Source of the DNA: Bacteroidetes bacterium CG2_30_33_31
GTDB taxonomy: Bacteria; Bacteroidota; Bacteroidia; Bacteroidales; UBA1556
Reading direction: 5' to 3'
Assembly: GCA_001872625.1 (NCBI GenBank)
Contig: MNXP01000067.1
Coordinates: forward strand, 1 to 36,701
Length of the DNA: 36,701 bases
The notes under the pieces were generated by a model. That model was not told where the DNA came from. It saw only the letters and a program-made list of their open reading frames with translations, and made no database searches. Positions 1-8,827 of the stretch are shown here, in pieces (the stretch's first letter is position 1; each line of letters begins with the position of its first letter). A program made the position numbers and the translations under genes.

Positions 1-175
1 TGCCAGCATAAGAAGGACGACCAGTTGCACTTTCCCCCTTTTTATAGCATTTGTTTATTTCTTTCTCAATTGGTGTCCAATTTACCAATATATTGATTTG
101 GTTGAAAAAATCTTCTTTGATTTTTCTTCTTTGAAGAGCTAAATCTGCAAACGATATTTTATTATTCTTTTCCAT
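1..175 (-). CDS. IS5-family transposase, N-terminal fragment (runs off the left edge)
   Basis: Fifty-eight codons are readable, starting MEKNNKISFADLALQRRKIK and reaching a GRPSYAG motif. The pattern of a short basic stretch, then 'LVNWTPIEKEINK', then GRPSY resembles the N-terminal region of IS5/IS1031-type DDE transposases, where it comes just before the helical DNA-binding part. The DDE catalytic residues would lie off the window. The reading frame is open to the edge, so the copy may be intact, but this cannot be judged here. It is too short to appear as a full-length gene. A related IS4-superfamily transposase is the alternative. Confidence 0.78.
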   Translation of the reverse strand, partial: MEKNNKISFADLALQRRKIKEDFFNQINILVNWTPIEKEINKCYKKGESATGRPSYAG

Positions 176-264
176 GGAGCAAATTTACAAAAAAAATCAA
201 TACAATTATTTGATTACCAACATTATATCAACATTTTTTTGTTAATTTCCCTTGCAACGGTCTC
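1..264 (-). mobile_element. IS5-family insertion sequence, left end only
   Basis: The minus strand carries the start of a transposase (ATG at 173-175) preceded by about 89 bases that end at a GAGACCGTTGC sequence (minus strand, from 264 downward), the type of terminal inverted repeat seen on IS5-family elements of Bacteroidota. Just outside this end the reading frame of a dihydrofolate-reductase-like gene breaks off, which fixes the boundary at about 264. The rest of the element, its other inverted repeat and the target duplication lie to the left of the window. The family comes from the transposase N-terminus; the exact terminus is inferred from one end only. Confidence 0.7.
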
Positions 265-505
265 ATTTTATACCTCCTTCAAATTCTGGATCTTTAGGAT
301 TTTTTACAACATTTTCCCAATGTGGAATAAAGCCTTCAGCGAGTTTTCTTCCTAAAATTATTAAGTCAACGTTTTCAGTAATTTCTCTCACATATTGCGT
401 AATATCATCTGTCCATGGCAAGCACATCCAGTCCATTTCTCCATTATCTCCAGAAATGAATCCGTCCACAGTCATTTGTATTTGGAGTTTTAATTTTCTA
501 TTCAT
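263..505 (-). pseudogene. Dihydrofolate-reductase-like (RibD_C family) gene cut by the IS element
   Basis: Codons 1-80 encode the N-terminal part of a RibD C-terminal-domain/dihydrofolate reductase-like protein: a first beta strand 'KLQIQMTVDGFISG', 'GEMDWM', 'VDLIILGRKLAEGFIPHW' and 'NPKDPEFEGG'. Family members are usually about 175-190 residues, so more than half is missing. The frame runs straight into the IS end: the TGA stop at 263-265 overlaps the terminal GAGACC of the element, so the stop comes from the insertion. A -7-like element (541-548) remains upstream, so the fragment may still be transcribed. The missing 3' part is expected on the far side of the IS, outside the window. The family is recognised from the N-terminus alone; the substrate in this family is usually unknown. 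Confidence 0.82.
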
Positions 506-540
506 GCATCAGATTATTAATTCATAGGATATTTATTACT

Positions 541-548
541 CAAAAGTA
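541..548 (-). promoter_or_regulatory. Bacteroidota -7 element for the truncated RibD_C-like gene
   Basis: TACTTTTG on the minus strand matches the TAnnTTTG -7 consensus and lies about 36 bases upstream of the ATG at 505. No clear -33 TTTG was found at the usual distance. Confidence 0.5.
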
Positions 549-605
549 GTGAATGAAATGATAGGAATGTATTTCTATTAATAGAATATTTAATAGCCGT
601 AACAC

Positions 606-637
606 AAAAAAGACTACCAAATTTGGTAGTCTTTTTT
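606..637. terminator. Bidirectional intrinsic terminator
   Basis: A perfect 32-base palindrome centred between 621 and 622 (AAAAAAGACTACCA..., with the matching half ending in TTTTTT). The T-run on the minus strand, 23 bases past the DUF349 gene stop, makes it that gene's terminator. By symmetry it would also stop plus-strand transcription. Confidence 0.9.
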
Positions 638-659
638 ATAAATAACAGTTTATAATTTA

Positions 660-2801
660 CTAATTTTTAGCTTCATCTTCTTTCATAACGCGCAGAGTTT
701 TATCGAGTTGATTCATTTTAGATTTCATGCGTTTTATGTTCTCATGTGCAAGGTCAATTTTCGTTTGAATTTCTTTCTTTAGGGTATCAGCGTTTCTTGA
801 ATTGGCAAAAAATCCAATGTTATTTTCATAGACCGTGATTTCAGATTTTATCTTATCAATTTTGAAACTCAAAGCGTTAATTTCCTTTTTGATAATATAA
901 TCTGCTTCTTTGTTGGATGTGGAATCACCAATTCTTTCTTTTATTTTCAATATTTCAACATCTATGGCAGTAAGTCCAATATCGCTAAGTTTTTCTTCAA
1001 CAGCTTTTCTATAATCATTGTAAAGATTGCCTTTTTCGGTAAAAGGAACCTGTCCAATTTGAATCCATTGTTTTTGCAATTCCTTCATCTCATTAAGAGC
1101 CGTCTCTTTGTTTTCGCTAAAAACCTTAGTTTTAATTTGTTCAATAAGAGCAATTTTTTTGTCTAAATTTTCTTTCTCAATATTTTTTATATTTTTGAAA
1201 TACAACTCTTTAGCATTAAAATAATGATCGCAAGCGGTTCTAAATCTCTTCCAAATTTTTTCTGAATTTCTTTTTGGAACTTGTCCAATTTTCTTCCACT
1301 GATTTTGCAAATTAATGAGCTCTTTAGTGCTTTCTTTCCAGTCGGTACTATCTTGAATCGCCTCAGCACTTTTGCACAAATCTATCTTCAAATTTAGATT
1401 ATCAAGGTGTTCATCTTTCAAAAGGTTAAAATACTGCTTCTTATTTTTATAGAAGATATTCATTGCCGTTTTAAATCTTGTCCAGATAGTGTCATTTTGA
1501 GCTTTTAAAGCTGGGCCAATTTTTCTCCATTCAGCAAAAAGAGCATCAAATTCGTTAGATTTTTCATTCCATTCTTTGGCACTTCCATATTCAATTTCAG
1601 CCAAACTCTCTGCTTTTTCGCAAAGATCGGTTTTAAGAATTAGATTATTTTTCTGTTCGCCTTCAATAGATTCATAGTATTCTTTGCGGCGTTCGTTCAC
1701 TTTTTCGGTGGCGAGTTTAAATCTCTCCCAAATTTCATCGCTTTTATCGTGAGGCACTGGTCCAATTTCGCGCCATAAACGATGGTATTCTTGCAACTTA
1801 CCAAATGAATTTATTATAGATTTATCAAGGAGTAATTCTTCAGTTTTTTCTGTAATTTCAATTTTTGCTTCAAGATTTTTCTTGAAACCAATATCTCTTA
1901 ACTCTCTGTCGATTTGTACTTTGTCGAAGAATTTATCTACAAGAAAGTTATAATTCATCCATAAATTCTTCGCGTCATTTATTGGCACCATACCTATTTC
2001 GCGCCATTTATCTTGAAGATTTTTGAATTCATCATAAATTTTTTTCAACATCTCATCCGAATCAATTAAGGCTCGCAATTCTTCAAGAATGATATTCTTC
2101 TTTTTAAGATTTTCTGCCTTTAAAATTTCTTGAGCTTCATTGTACTCCTTCCTTTTTTGCTTGTATATCTTAAAGCTTTGATTGAAATTATTTTGTAAAC
2201 CATTATCTTCAAATTTGTATTCTTCCAAAGTTTTCCCTTCGGCTAAATAACTCTCTTTATGATTGTTTTTGAATACTTTATATTTTTCTTTATAAGCAAT
2301 ATTTGCTTTAATAAATTTGTTTTTTACGCTATTTATGTCTTCGGTTTTCACCAATTCTTCCATCAAAGCAACCAATTCTTCCAAACTTAAGCTTTCGTAA
2401 TCTGTTTCGTCTTCAGATTCAACAAAAGGATTTTCCTCTTCACTTACTCCAACTTTTTTGGCTATTTCATCGATTTCGTCAAGAACAATGTCTAACTTTT
2501 CTTGCTCGATAACTTCTTTTTTCTTTGAACTTTTCTTGTCAGTTGTTTTTTTGATTGCTGATTCATCTGTGGCATTCTCTAAAATCTCAACAGCATCTGC
2601 GTCAATCACTTCTGCTTTCGATGCAGCAATATCAATAACATTGACATCTGTAATTTCCACCATTTCTGGATTTACTTCAATAGTTTCGGGGCTATCGGTT
2701 AAAATTTCTTCGGCAGCTGTAGCTTCTATTTCTACAGTTGAGGCATCTTGTGGAATAGCATTGGTTTCTTCCGCAATTTTAGTTTGATTCAATTCTTCCA
2801 T
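660..2801 (-). CDS. DUF349 repeat protein (five repeats)
   Basis: A 713-residue protein with an acidic, alanine/isoleucine-rich low-complexity N-terminus (about residues 1-140) followed by highly charged, helical DUF349 repeats. The diagnostic 'W-[RKI]-x-IG-x-[VA]' core occurs five times at about residues 267 (WREIGMVP), 344 (WREIGPVP), 427 (WRKIGPAL), 504 (WKKIGQVP) and 581 (WIQIGQVP), a period near 77. The last 100 residues are predicted coiled coil. DUF349 proteins of this size are typical of Bacteroidota; their molecular role is not established. No signal peptide, so it is probably cytoplasmic. It has its own -7 element (2899-2906) and terminator (606-637), so it is likely a single-gene transcript downstream of typA. 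The ATG at 2799-2801 is the first in frame. Confidence 0.9.
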   Translation of the reverse strand: MEELNQTKIAEETNAIPQDASTVEIEATAAEEILTDSPETIEVNPEMVEITDVNVIDIAASKAEVIDADAVEILENATDESAIKKTTDKKSSKKKEVIEQEKLDIVLDEIDEIAKKVGVSEEENPFVESEDETDYESLSLEELVALMEELVKTEDINSVKNKFIKANIAYKEKYKVFKNNHKESYLAEGKTLEEYKFEDNGLQNNFNQSFKIYKQKRKEYNEAQEILKAENLKKKNIILEELRALIDSDEMLKKIYDEFKNLQDKWREIGMVPINDAKNLWMNYNFLVDKFFDKVQIDRELRDIGFKKNLEAKIEITEKTEELLLDKSIINSFGKLQEYHRLWREIGPVPHDKSDEIWERFKLATEKVNERRKEYYESIEGEQKNNLILKTDLCEKAESLAEIEYGSAKEWNEKSNEFDALFAEWRKIGPALKAQNDTIWTRFKTAMNIFYKNKKQYFNLLKDEHLDNLNLKIDLCKSAEAIQDSTDWKESTKELINLQNQWKKIGQVPKRNSEKIWKRFRTACDHYFNAKELYFKNIKNIEKENLDKKIALIEQIKTKVFSENKETALNEMKELQKQWIQIGQVPFTEKGNLYNDYRKAVEEKLSDIGLTAIDVEILKIKERIGDSTSNKEADYIIKKEINALSFKIDKIKSEITVYENNIGFFANSRNADTLKKEIQTKIDLAHENIKRMKSKMNQLDKTLRVMKEDEAKN

Positions 2802-2898
2802 TATTAAATAAAATCTAATTTGATTATTAATACCTTAATTTTTACGAACTTAGGTAACGAGTAGCCGAAAACATTTTTTTATTGATGTTTAAGGGTTG

Positions 2899-2906
2899 CA
2901 AAAGTA
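2899..2906 (-). promoter_or_regulatory. Bacteroidota -7 element for the DUF349 gene
   Basis: TACTTTTG on the minus strand, an exact TAnnTTTG match, about 98 bases upstream of the ATG at 2801 and just beyond the typA stop. The -33 region is not recognisable. Confidence 0.55.
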
Positions 2907-2926
2907 AAAATATTTTAATACTAAGA

Positions 2927-4738
2927 TTAACTATTAGTTGTGTTTCTTAATCTTTTTCGTTCAGCCTCGCTGAGTAGAATCTTTCTTAAACGAAGACATT
3001 TTGGAGTTACCTCTAAATATTCGTCTTCTCCGATATATTCCATATTTTCTTCTAATGAGAATTTTACTGCTGGTTCGATGCTTACTTTATCATCACTTCC
3101 AGAAGCTCTCATATTTGTTAACTTCTTGGTTTTAGTCACATTAACAGTTAAATCATTCTGACGAATATGCTCGCCAATAATTTGTCCTGTATAAATAGCT
3201 TCACCAGGGTTAATAAAAAATGTGCCTCTATCTTGTAGTTTATCTATAGAATAAGGTATTGCAGTTCCTGTTTCAAGAGCAATAAGAGCTCCATTTCTTC
3301 TTAAACCTAATTCACCTTTCCAAGGTTCGAATCTAAGAAATCTGTGTGCAATTACTGCTTCACCTTCTGAGAGTGTAAGTAAAATGTTTCTTAGACCTAT
3401 AATTCCACGCGATGGGATTATAAAATCAAGATGACTGCGGTCGCCCTTTACTTCAATATTTTCAATTTCACCTTTTCTTTGGGTTACTACTTCAATCATT
3501 TTACCAGCAAAATCCTGTGGAACTTGAATAGTCAAAGCTTCTACAGGTTCATTCTTTATGCCATCAATTATTTTTATAATTACTTGTGGTTGACCTAATT
3601 GCATTTCATAGCCTTCACGACGCATGGTTTCTACTAAGATGGAAAGATGAAGAATTCCTCTTCCGAAAACAATAAATGAATCTGATAATGGAGTTTCCTC
3701 TACCGAAAGAGCTACATTTTTTTCTGTCTCTTTCAACAGTCTTTCACGAAGCTGGCGGGAAGTAACAAATTTTCCATCTCTTCCAAAAAATGGTGAATTA
3801 TTAATAGTGAAAAGCATACTCATGGTTGGCTCATCGATGCTTACAGCTGGCAAACTTTCAGGATTTTCAAAATCTGCAACTGTATCACCAATATCGAAAT
3901 TTTCTAATCCCATTATTGCGCATATTTCCCCACTTTTAACTGGTAATTTGGTTTTTTCTTTTCCCAATCCTTCAAAAGTGTAAAGCTCTTTCACTACCGA
4001 TTTAATATTGCTGCCGTCTCTTTTCATCACAACTACTTGATCACCAGCCTGAATTTGACCACGTTTGATTCTTCCAATGGCTATTCGTCCTGTGTAACTT
4101 GAATAATCTAAGGAAGTTATGCGCATTTGCAAACTTCCATCCTCTTGAACTGGAGGAGGAATGCTTTCAATGATGGTATCTAAAAGAAAGCTTATATTAT
4201 CAGTAGGATTTTTCCAATCGGAACCCATCCAACCTGCTTTTGCTGAACCGAAAACAGTGGGAAAATTAAGCTGATCTTCGGTAGCATCGAGACTATACAT
4301 TAATTCAAAAACAGCTTCTTGAGCTTCATCAGGAGTGCAGTTTGGCTTATCAACTTTATTTACAACTACAATCGGTTTTAGACCTAATTCAATAGCTTTA
4401 TGTAGAACAAATCTTGTTTGAGGCATTGGACCCTCAAAGGCATCAACAATTAGCAAAACTCCATCGGCCATGTTTAAAACTCTTTCAACTTCTCCTCCAA
4501 AATCAGAGTGACCAGGTGTATCTATAATATTTATTTTTATGTCTTTATAGCGAACTGAAACATTTTTTGATAAGATTGTAATTCCTCTTTCTCTTTCTAA
4601 ATCGTTGCTATCGAGAATTAATTCTTGTACCTCTTGGTTTTCGCGAAAAAGTTGCGATTGATATAAAATCCTGTCAACAAGTGTAGTCTTACCATGGTCA
4701 ACATGGGCAATAATTGCTATATTTCGTATTTCTGTCAT
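2927..4738 (-). CDS. typA: Translational GTPase TypA/BipA
   Basis: At 603 residues this is the normal length for TypA/BipA, a ribosome-associated GTPase linked to ribosome assembly and stress or low-temperature growth. The G1 motif AHVDHGKTT is at residues 11-19, followed by 'RERGITILSKN' (switch I), 'DTPGHSDFGGEVERVL' (G3) and 'VVNKVDKP' (G4). The C-terminal half holds EF-G-like domains III and V and the TypA-specific end, with 'RGIIGLRNILLTLSEGEA' and 'IRQNDLTVNVTKTKKLTNMR'. The start is the ATG at 4736-4738, right behind a -7 element at 4758-4765. It is divergent from the ABC-F gene across 205 bases. Nothing looks damaged. Confidence 0.97.
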   Translation of the reverse strand: MTEIRNIAIIAHVDHGKTTLVDRILYQSQLFRENQEVQELILDSNDLERERGITILSKNVSVRYKDIKINIIDTPGHSDFGGEVERVLNMADGVLLIVDAFEGPMPQTRFVLHKAIELGLKPIVVVNKVDKPNCTPDEAQEAVFELMYSLDATEDQLNFPTVFGSAKAGWMGSDWKNPTDNISFLLDTIIESIPPPVQEDGSLQMRITSLDYSSYTGRIAIGRIKRGQIQAGDQVVVMKRDGSNIKSVVKELYTFEGLGKEKTKLPVKSGEICAIMGLENFDIGDTVADFENPESLPAVSIDEPTMSMLFTINNSPFFGRDGKFVTSRQLRERLLKETEKNVALSVEETPLSDSFIVFGRGILHLSILVETMRREGYEMQLGQPQVIIKIIDGIKNEPVEALTIQVPQDFAGKMIEVVTQRKGEIENIEVKGDRSHLDFIIPSRGIIGLRNILLTLSEGEAVIAHRFLRFEPWKGELGLRRNGALIALETGTAIPYSIDKLQDRGTFFINPGEAIYTGQIIGEHIRQNDLTVNVTKTKKLTNMRASGSDDKVSIEPAVKFSLEENMEYIGEDEYLEVTPKCLRLRKILLSEAERKRLRNTTNS

Positions 4739-4757
4739 TGTAAAATATTTGGGGCGG

Positions 4758-4765
4758 CAAAGATA
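4758..4765 (-). promoter_or_regulatory. Bacteroidota -7 element for typA
   Basis: TATCTTTG on the minus strand, an exact TAnnTTTG match, 20 bases upstream of the typA ATG. The very short leader agrees with the chosen start. Confidence 0.6.
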
Positions 4766-4919
4766 GTTTTATTATCGCATCTTTAGCTTATTTTATTTGC
4801 CTATTTATTATTCTAATAATGATTGCTTTATGATTTTTTTCATAGCTTTTTAGCTGCTTTATATCCGTCAATTGAAGTGCTGCTGATAAAAATTATAAAA
4901 CAACCTTATTCAATTTTCC

Positions 4920-4927
4920 TACTTTTG
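4920..4927 (+). promoter_or_regulatory. Bacteroidota -7 element for the ABC-F gene
   Basis: TACTTTTG, an exact TAnnTTTG match, 16 bases before the ATG at 4944. No clear -33 element. Confidence 0.6.
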
Positions 4928-4943
4928 CGCAAATTATATTTTA

Positions 4944-6827
4944 ATGAATTATCTCTCTGTCGAAAATTTAACTAAATCCTACGGTGAAAAACTTTTATTC
5001 GAAAACATCAGTTTTGGAATTGATGCTGGACAAAAAATAGCTTTGATAGCAAAAAATGGAACTGGCAAAACCACACTTCTAAATATCATTACTGGGAAAG
5101 ATTTTGCCGATAATGGTTCTGTGGTATTGCGCAAAAATCTGAAACTTGCTTATCTTTCTCAACAGCCTGATTTTGACGATAACTTAACAATTTTTGATGC
5201 AATTCTTTCATCTGATACAAGATATGTGAAAGCTGTCAGAAATTATGAACATGCTATAAATAACGCTGCAAATAATGATTCCGAAGAGCTCTTGCAAAAT
5301 GCTATCATTGAAATGGATGCTGCAGCAGCTTGGGATTTTGAATACCGTGTAAAAGAGGTTCTTGGTAAACTAAAAATTGAGGATGTAGATAAGGAAATTG
5401 GCAAACTCTCTGGTGGGCAGAAACGTAAAGTGGCATTGGCAAAAGTGCTTTTAGATGATATCGACTTTTTGATAATGGATGAGCCTACCAATCATCTTGA
5501 TATTGATATGATTGAATGGATGGAAGGCTTTCTTAGCAAACAAAATCTTACAATTTTAGTTGTTACTCATGATAGATATTTCCTTAATAACCTTTGCGAC
5601 GAAATAATTGAACTCGACAATCAATTTATTTATCGCTATCAAGGGAAATACGATTATTATTTAGAAAAAAAGGCAGAACGCGAAAATGCTGAACGTCAAG
5701 AAGTTTTAAAGGCTCGCAATCTCTATCGCAAAGAACTCGACTGGATTCGACGAATGCCAAAAGCACGTACTCATAAATCGAAATCAAGAATTGATGCTTT
5801 TGATGGGATTAGCGAAAAAGCTTTTAGAAATATAGAAGATGAAAGAGTAGAAATAAAGGTTAAAAGCGGTAGAATTGGAAATAAAATACTGGAAATTAAT
5901 AATATACATAAATCATTTGGCAATAATGAGGTTATAAAAAATTTTTCTCATACTTTTAAAAGAGGTGAAAAAATTGGAGTTGTAGGCCCAAATGGCTCGG
6001 GCAAATCAACTCTTTTTAAACTCATAATGGATGAGATTAAGCCCACTTTGGGCAGCATAAATCGTGGACAAACTGTCGTTTATGGATATTTTTCGCAAGA
6101 TGCTCTCTTGCCCGAAATTGATAAAAAAGTGATTGAAATGGTTAAAGAAGTTGCAGACGAAATCCCTATGGGACATAGCTCAACTCTATCAGCATCAGGA
6201 TTTTTGTCTTATTTTGGCTTTGACCATAACACTCAATATAATTTTTACAGAAACCTTAGTGGTGGAGAAAAACGACGTTTGCAACTTCTTCTTTCATTGG
6301 TTAATAACCCAAATTTTTTAATATTTGATGAGCCTACTAATGATTTGGATATTGAAACATTAAATGTGTTAGAAGATTTTCTTTCAAATTATGAAGGATG
6401 CTTGCTTATCGCAACTCATGACCGTGCTTTTATTGATAAAATTGTCGATCATATCTTTGTTTTTGAAGGCAACGGAAAAATAAAAGATTATCACTCAACT
6501 TATAGCGAATATCGCTTATATAAAAATGAACAACGAAAGTTGGAGACTAAAAATAATTCCAAAGAAAAAATTAATATTGAAAAACCATCTAACCAAAAGA
6601 AAAAGCCAAGTTTTAAGCAATTAAAAGAACTCGAATCCTTAGTCGAACAAATTGAGAATTTGGAAGTAAGAAAAATAGAAATTCTAAAAATTCTGGAAGG
6701 TGGAAGCACTATAGCTAATGTAATTACCAAAGCATCAGAAGATTATGCTTTAATTTGCAAATCTATTGATGAAGTTACTGAGCGTTGGATTGAATTGGAA
6801 GATATAATAGAAAGTTTAAATAATTAA
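4944..6827 (+). CDS. ABC-F family ATPase, Uup-like
   Basis: A 627-residue soluble protein with two ABC ATPase domains and no membrane segments, so an ABC-F translation/ribosome factor rather than a transporter. Domain 1 has Walker A NGTGKT at residues 38-43, signature LSGGQKRK and Walker B 'FLIMDEPTNHLD'. Domain 2 has Walker A NGSGKS near residue 350, signature LSGGEKRR and 'FLIFDEPTNDLD'. The linker contains 'RRMPKARTHKSKSRID', typical of the Uup group, and the C-terminus from about 545 is lysine-rich and coiled-coil-like, matching the DNA- or ribosome-contacting tail of Uup. Length fits Uup (about 625-635). The first Walker A has AKNGTGKT rather than the usual GxNGxGKS, a mild change that keeps the Lys and Thr. 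Likely monocistronic from the promoter at 4920. Confidence 0.9.
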   Translation: MNYLSVENLTKSYGEKLLFENISFGIDAGQKIALIAKNGTGKTTLLNIITGKDFADNGSVVLRKNLKLAYLSQQPDFDDNLTIFDAILSSDTRYVKAVRNYEHAINNAANNDSEELLQNAIIEMDAAAAWDFEYRVKEVLGKLKIEDVDKEIGKLSGGQKRKVALAKVLLDDIDFLIMDEPTNHLDIDMIEWMEGFLSKQNLTILVVTHDRYFLNNLCDEIIELDNQFIYRYQGKYDYYLEKKAERENAERQEVLKARNLYRKELDWIRRMPKARTHKSKSRIDAFDGISEKAFRNIEDERVEIKVKSGRIGNKILEINNIHKSFGNNEVIKNFSHTFKRGEKIGVVGPNGSGKSTLFKLIMDEIKPTLGSINRGQTVVYGYFSQDALLPEIDKKVIEMVKEVADEIPMGHSSTLSASGFLSYFGFDHNTQYNFYRNLSGGEKRRLQLLLSLVNNPNFLIFDEPTNDLDIETLNVLEDFLSNYEGCLLIATHDRAFIDKIVDHIFVFEGNGKIKDYHSTYSEYRLYKNEQRKLETKNNSKEKINIEKPSNQKKKPSFKQLKELESLVEQIENLEVRKIEILKILEGGSTIANVITKASEDYALICKSIDEVTERWIELEDIIESLNN

Positions 6828-6870
6828 TCTTTCACATTAAATATCATGTTAGAATTATTAAAAAAATTAT

Positions 6871-6878
6871 CATATTTG
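6871..6878 (+). promoter_or_regulatory. Possible -7 element for the aconitase-family gene
   Basis: CATATTTG, one base off TAnnTTTG, 22 bases before the ATG at 6901. Weak; the gene could instead be co-transcribed with the ABC-F gene 73 bases upstream. Confidence 0.3.
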
Positions 6879-6900
6879 AAATCTTTAATTTAAAATTTCA

Positions 6901-8685
6901 ATGAAAATGAAAGATAGGACTTTTGTAGAAAAAATTTTTGATGCTAAGGCTGGTAGCATAGTTTTCAAAAAACCTGATATAGTGCTCACTCATGATAACA
7001 CAGCCAGTATAAAAAATACATTTATGCAAATGGGCGGAGATAAAGTATTTGATTCAAACCAACTTTTGATTGTGCTTGACCATAATGCACCACCTACTAC
7101 AGCAAAGCTTGCCACTCAATATCAAGAAATTAGAGATATTGTAAAAGCACAAGGAGTTACAAAATTTTATGATGCCGGCAGAGGAATTTGTCATCAAATA
7201 ATGTCATATCATGCCATGCCAGGAATGATAATAGTTGGCAGCGATTCTCATACTTGTACCGCTGGAGCGTTTAATTCTATGGCTGCTGGCATAGATCGCA
7301 CCGAAGCTGCTGGTTTGTGGCGTCGCGGTGAGACTTGGTTTCGCGTGCCAGAATCTATGAAAATTACTCTTCATGGCAAATTGCCGAAAGGAGTTTATGC
7401 TAAAGATATCTCGCTTTGGATTATTGGTATGATTGGCTCAGCAGGGGCAAACTATATGAGTATAGAGTTTCATGGTGATGGATTGAAAAATTTGAATATA
7501 AGCGAACGTATGACTTTGGCAAATTTAGCTTCTGAAATGGGCGCAAAAAATGCTGTTTTTCCTTACGATGAAATATTAAAGAATTTTTATCATGGCGATG
7601 CAAAAAATGGAGTTTGGGCAGATGAAAATGCCTCTTACATAAAAGAAATTGAAATAAATCTTGATGAAATATTTCCTGTTATTGCCGCACCTCATCAAGT
7701 GGACAATGTAAAATCCTTATCAAGTCTTGTGGGAACACCTCTAAATGAGGGACTTGTTGGTACTTGCACAAATGGAAGGATTGAAGATTTGCGCGAAGCT
7801 GCTTCAGCTTTGAAAGGAAAAACAGTTTTCCCCGGTTTTCAGCTTTTAATAACTCCAGCTTCAAGAGAAATTTATAAGCAGGCACTCGAAGAAGGTTTGG
7901 TAAGCATTTTTATTGATGCTGGCGCAAACATTTTATCTCCTTCATGCGGACCCTGTTTGGGCACTGGACAAGGAATTCCTGCCGATGGTTTTAATGTAAT
8001 CTCTACTTCCAACCGCAACTTTAAAGGTAGAATGGGAAACCCAGAATCAAATGTATTTCTTGCTTCACCATACACCGTAGCTCTTTCGGCTGTGGCTGGA
8101 AAAATTGTGGATCCTCGCGCTGAAATCCATCACGATATTTACCCTTATACAGTTGAACAAAATACAGTTGTTGAAATTGCTGATGACGAAAATAGACGGA
8201 TTAATGGTGTTTGGAATTATGCAGATATTGATAGCTTGAATACCGACTTAATGTTTGCAGGAAACCTAACCTATAAAGTGCTTTCATCAGATGCTGAATC
8301 TATAATGCCTTATTTATTTGCCGGTTTCGACAATAATTTTTCTGCTAATCTACAAAAAGGCGATATCATAGTGGCTGGAGATAATTTTGGCTGTGGAAGT
8401 TCACGAGAACATCCCGCTGTTGGCCTGGCTCATGCTGGCGTTACGGCGGTTATAGTGAAATCTATCAATAGAATTTTTTTCCGCTCATCTGTTAATCAAG
8501 GGCTTCCTATAATTGTTAATCCTGAGGTTGTTGATGCTTATAAATCTGGAGATATAATAGATATCGACTTTAATGCTGGAATTATCAAAGTTGGCAATAA
8601 AAGTTTTGAATTCAGCCCTTTGCCAGATAAATTATTGTCAATTTTTAAGGCTAAAGGTTTAGTAAATTATATAAATTCCTTATAA
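6901..8685 (+). CDS. Aconitase superfamily hydro-lyase, large and small domains fused
   Basis: A 594-residue single-chain member of the aconitase/homoaconitase/3-isopropylmalate dehydratase superfamily, which moves a hydroxyl group on a di- or tricarboxylate using a [4Fe-4S] cluster. The predicted cluster ligands are C289 (in VGTCTNGR), C349 and C352 (in SPSCGPC). 'GSDSHTCTAGAFNSMAAG' and 'RNFKGRMGNPESNVFLASP' are superfamily signatures. The C-terminal 'swivel' domain, normally the separate LeuD/small subunit in the isopropylmalate group, follows from about residue 450 and has 'GDNFGCGSSREH'. The chain is shorter than the usual 750-900 residue aconitases, closer to LeuC plus LeuD. No leuA, leuB, gltA or icd neighbours are present, so the substrate (citrate, isopropylmalate or homocitrate) cannot be decided; a role as aconitase in the citrate cycle is plausible. 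Confidence 0.88.
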   Translation: MKMKDRTFVEKIFDAKAGSIVFKKPDIVLTHDNTASIKNTFMQMGGDKVFDSNQLLIVLDHNAPPTTAKLATQYQEIRDIVKAQGVTKFYDAGRGICHQIMSYHAMPGMIIVGSDSHTCTAGAFNSMAAGIDRTEAAGLWRRGETWFRVPESMKITLHGKLPKGVYAKDISLWIIGMIGSAGANYMSIEFHGDGLKNLNISERMTLANLASEMGAKNAVFPYDEILKNFYHGDAKNGVWADENASYIKEIEINLDEIFPVIAAPHQVDNVKSLSSLVGTPLNEGLVGTCTNGRIEDLREAASALKGKTVFPGFQLLITPASREIYKQALEEGLVSIFIDAGANILSPSCGPCLGTGQGIPADGFNVISTSNRNFKGRMGNPESNVFLASPYTVALSAVAGKIVDPRAEIHHDIYPYTVEQNTVVEIADDENRRINGVWNYADIDSLNTDLMFAGNLTYKVLSSDAESIMPYLFAGFDNNFSANLQKGDIIVAGDNFGCGSSREHPAVGLAHAGVTAVIVKSINRIFFRSSVNQGLPIIVNPEVVDAYKSGDIIDIDFNAGIIKVGNKSFEFSPLPDKLLSIFKAKGLVNYINSL

Positions 8686-8770
8686 TTAATAACATATAAA
8701 ATCAAATATTTCAAAATATTTTTTTGTTCAAGAAGTAAGAAACAATTATTTTTCTCAAACATAAATATAT

Positions 8771-8778
8771 TAAATTTG
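8771..8778 (+). promoter_or_regulatory. Bacteroidota -7 element for the outer-membrane barrel gene
   Basis: TAAATTTG, an exact TAnnTTTG match, about 50 bases before the proposed TTG start at 8828. Confidence 0.45.
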
Positions 8779-8827
8779 TTCTTTTATGCAAAATAATATC
8801 TAAAGCTAATAATTATTACGTAAAATT

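Noticed and set aside
2458-2787. A 109-codon plus-strand frame rich in Ser/Ile
   Set aside because: It is the reverse image of the low-complexity head of the DUF349 protein.
8704-8725. AAATATT/AATATTT hairpin followed by T after the aconitase-family gene
   Set aside because: A/T pairs only; too unstable to call as a terminator in such AT-rich DNA.
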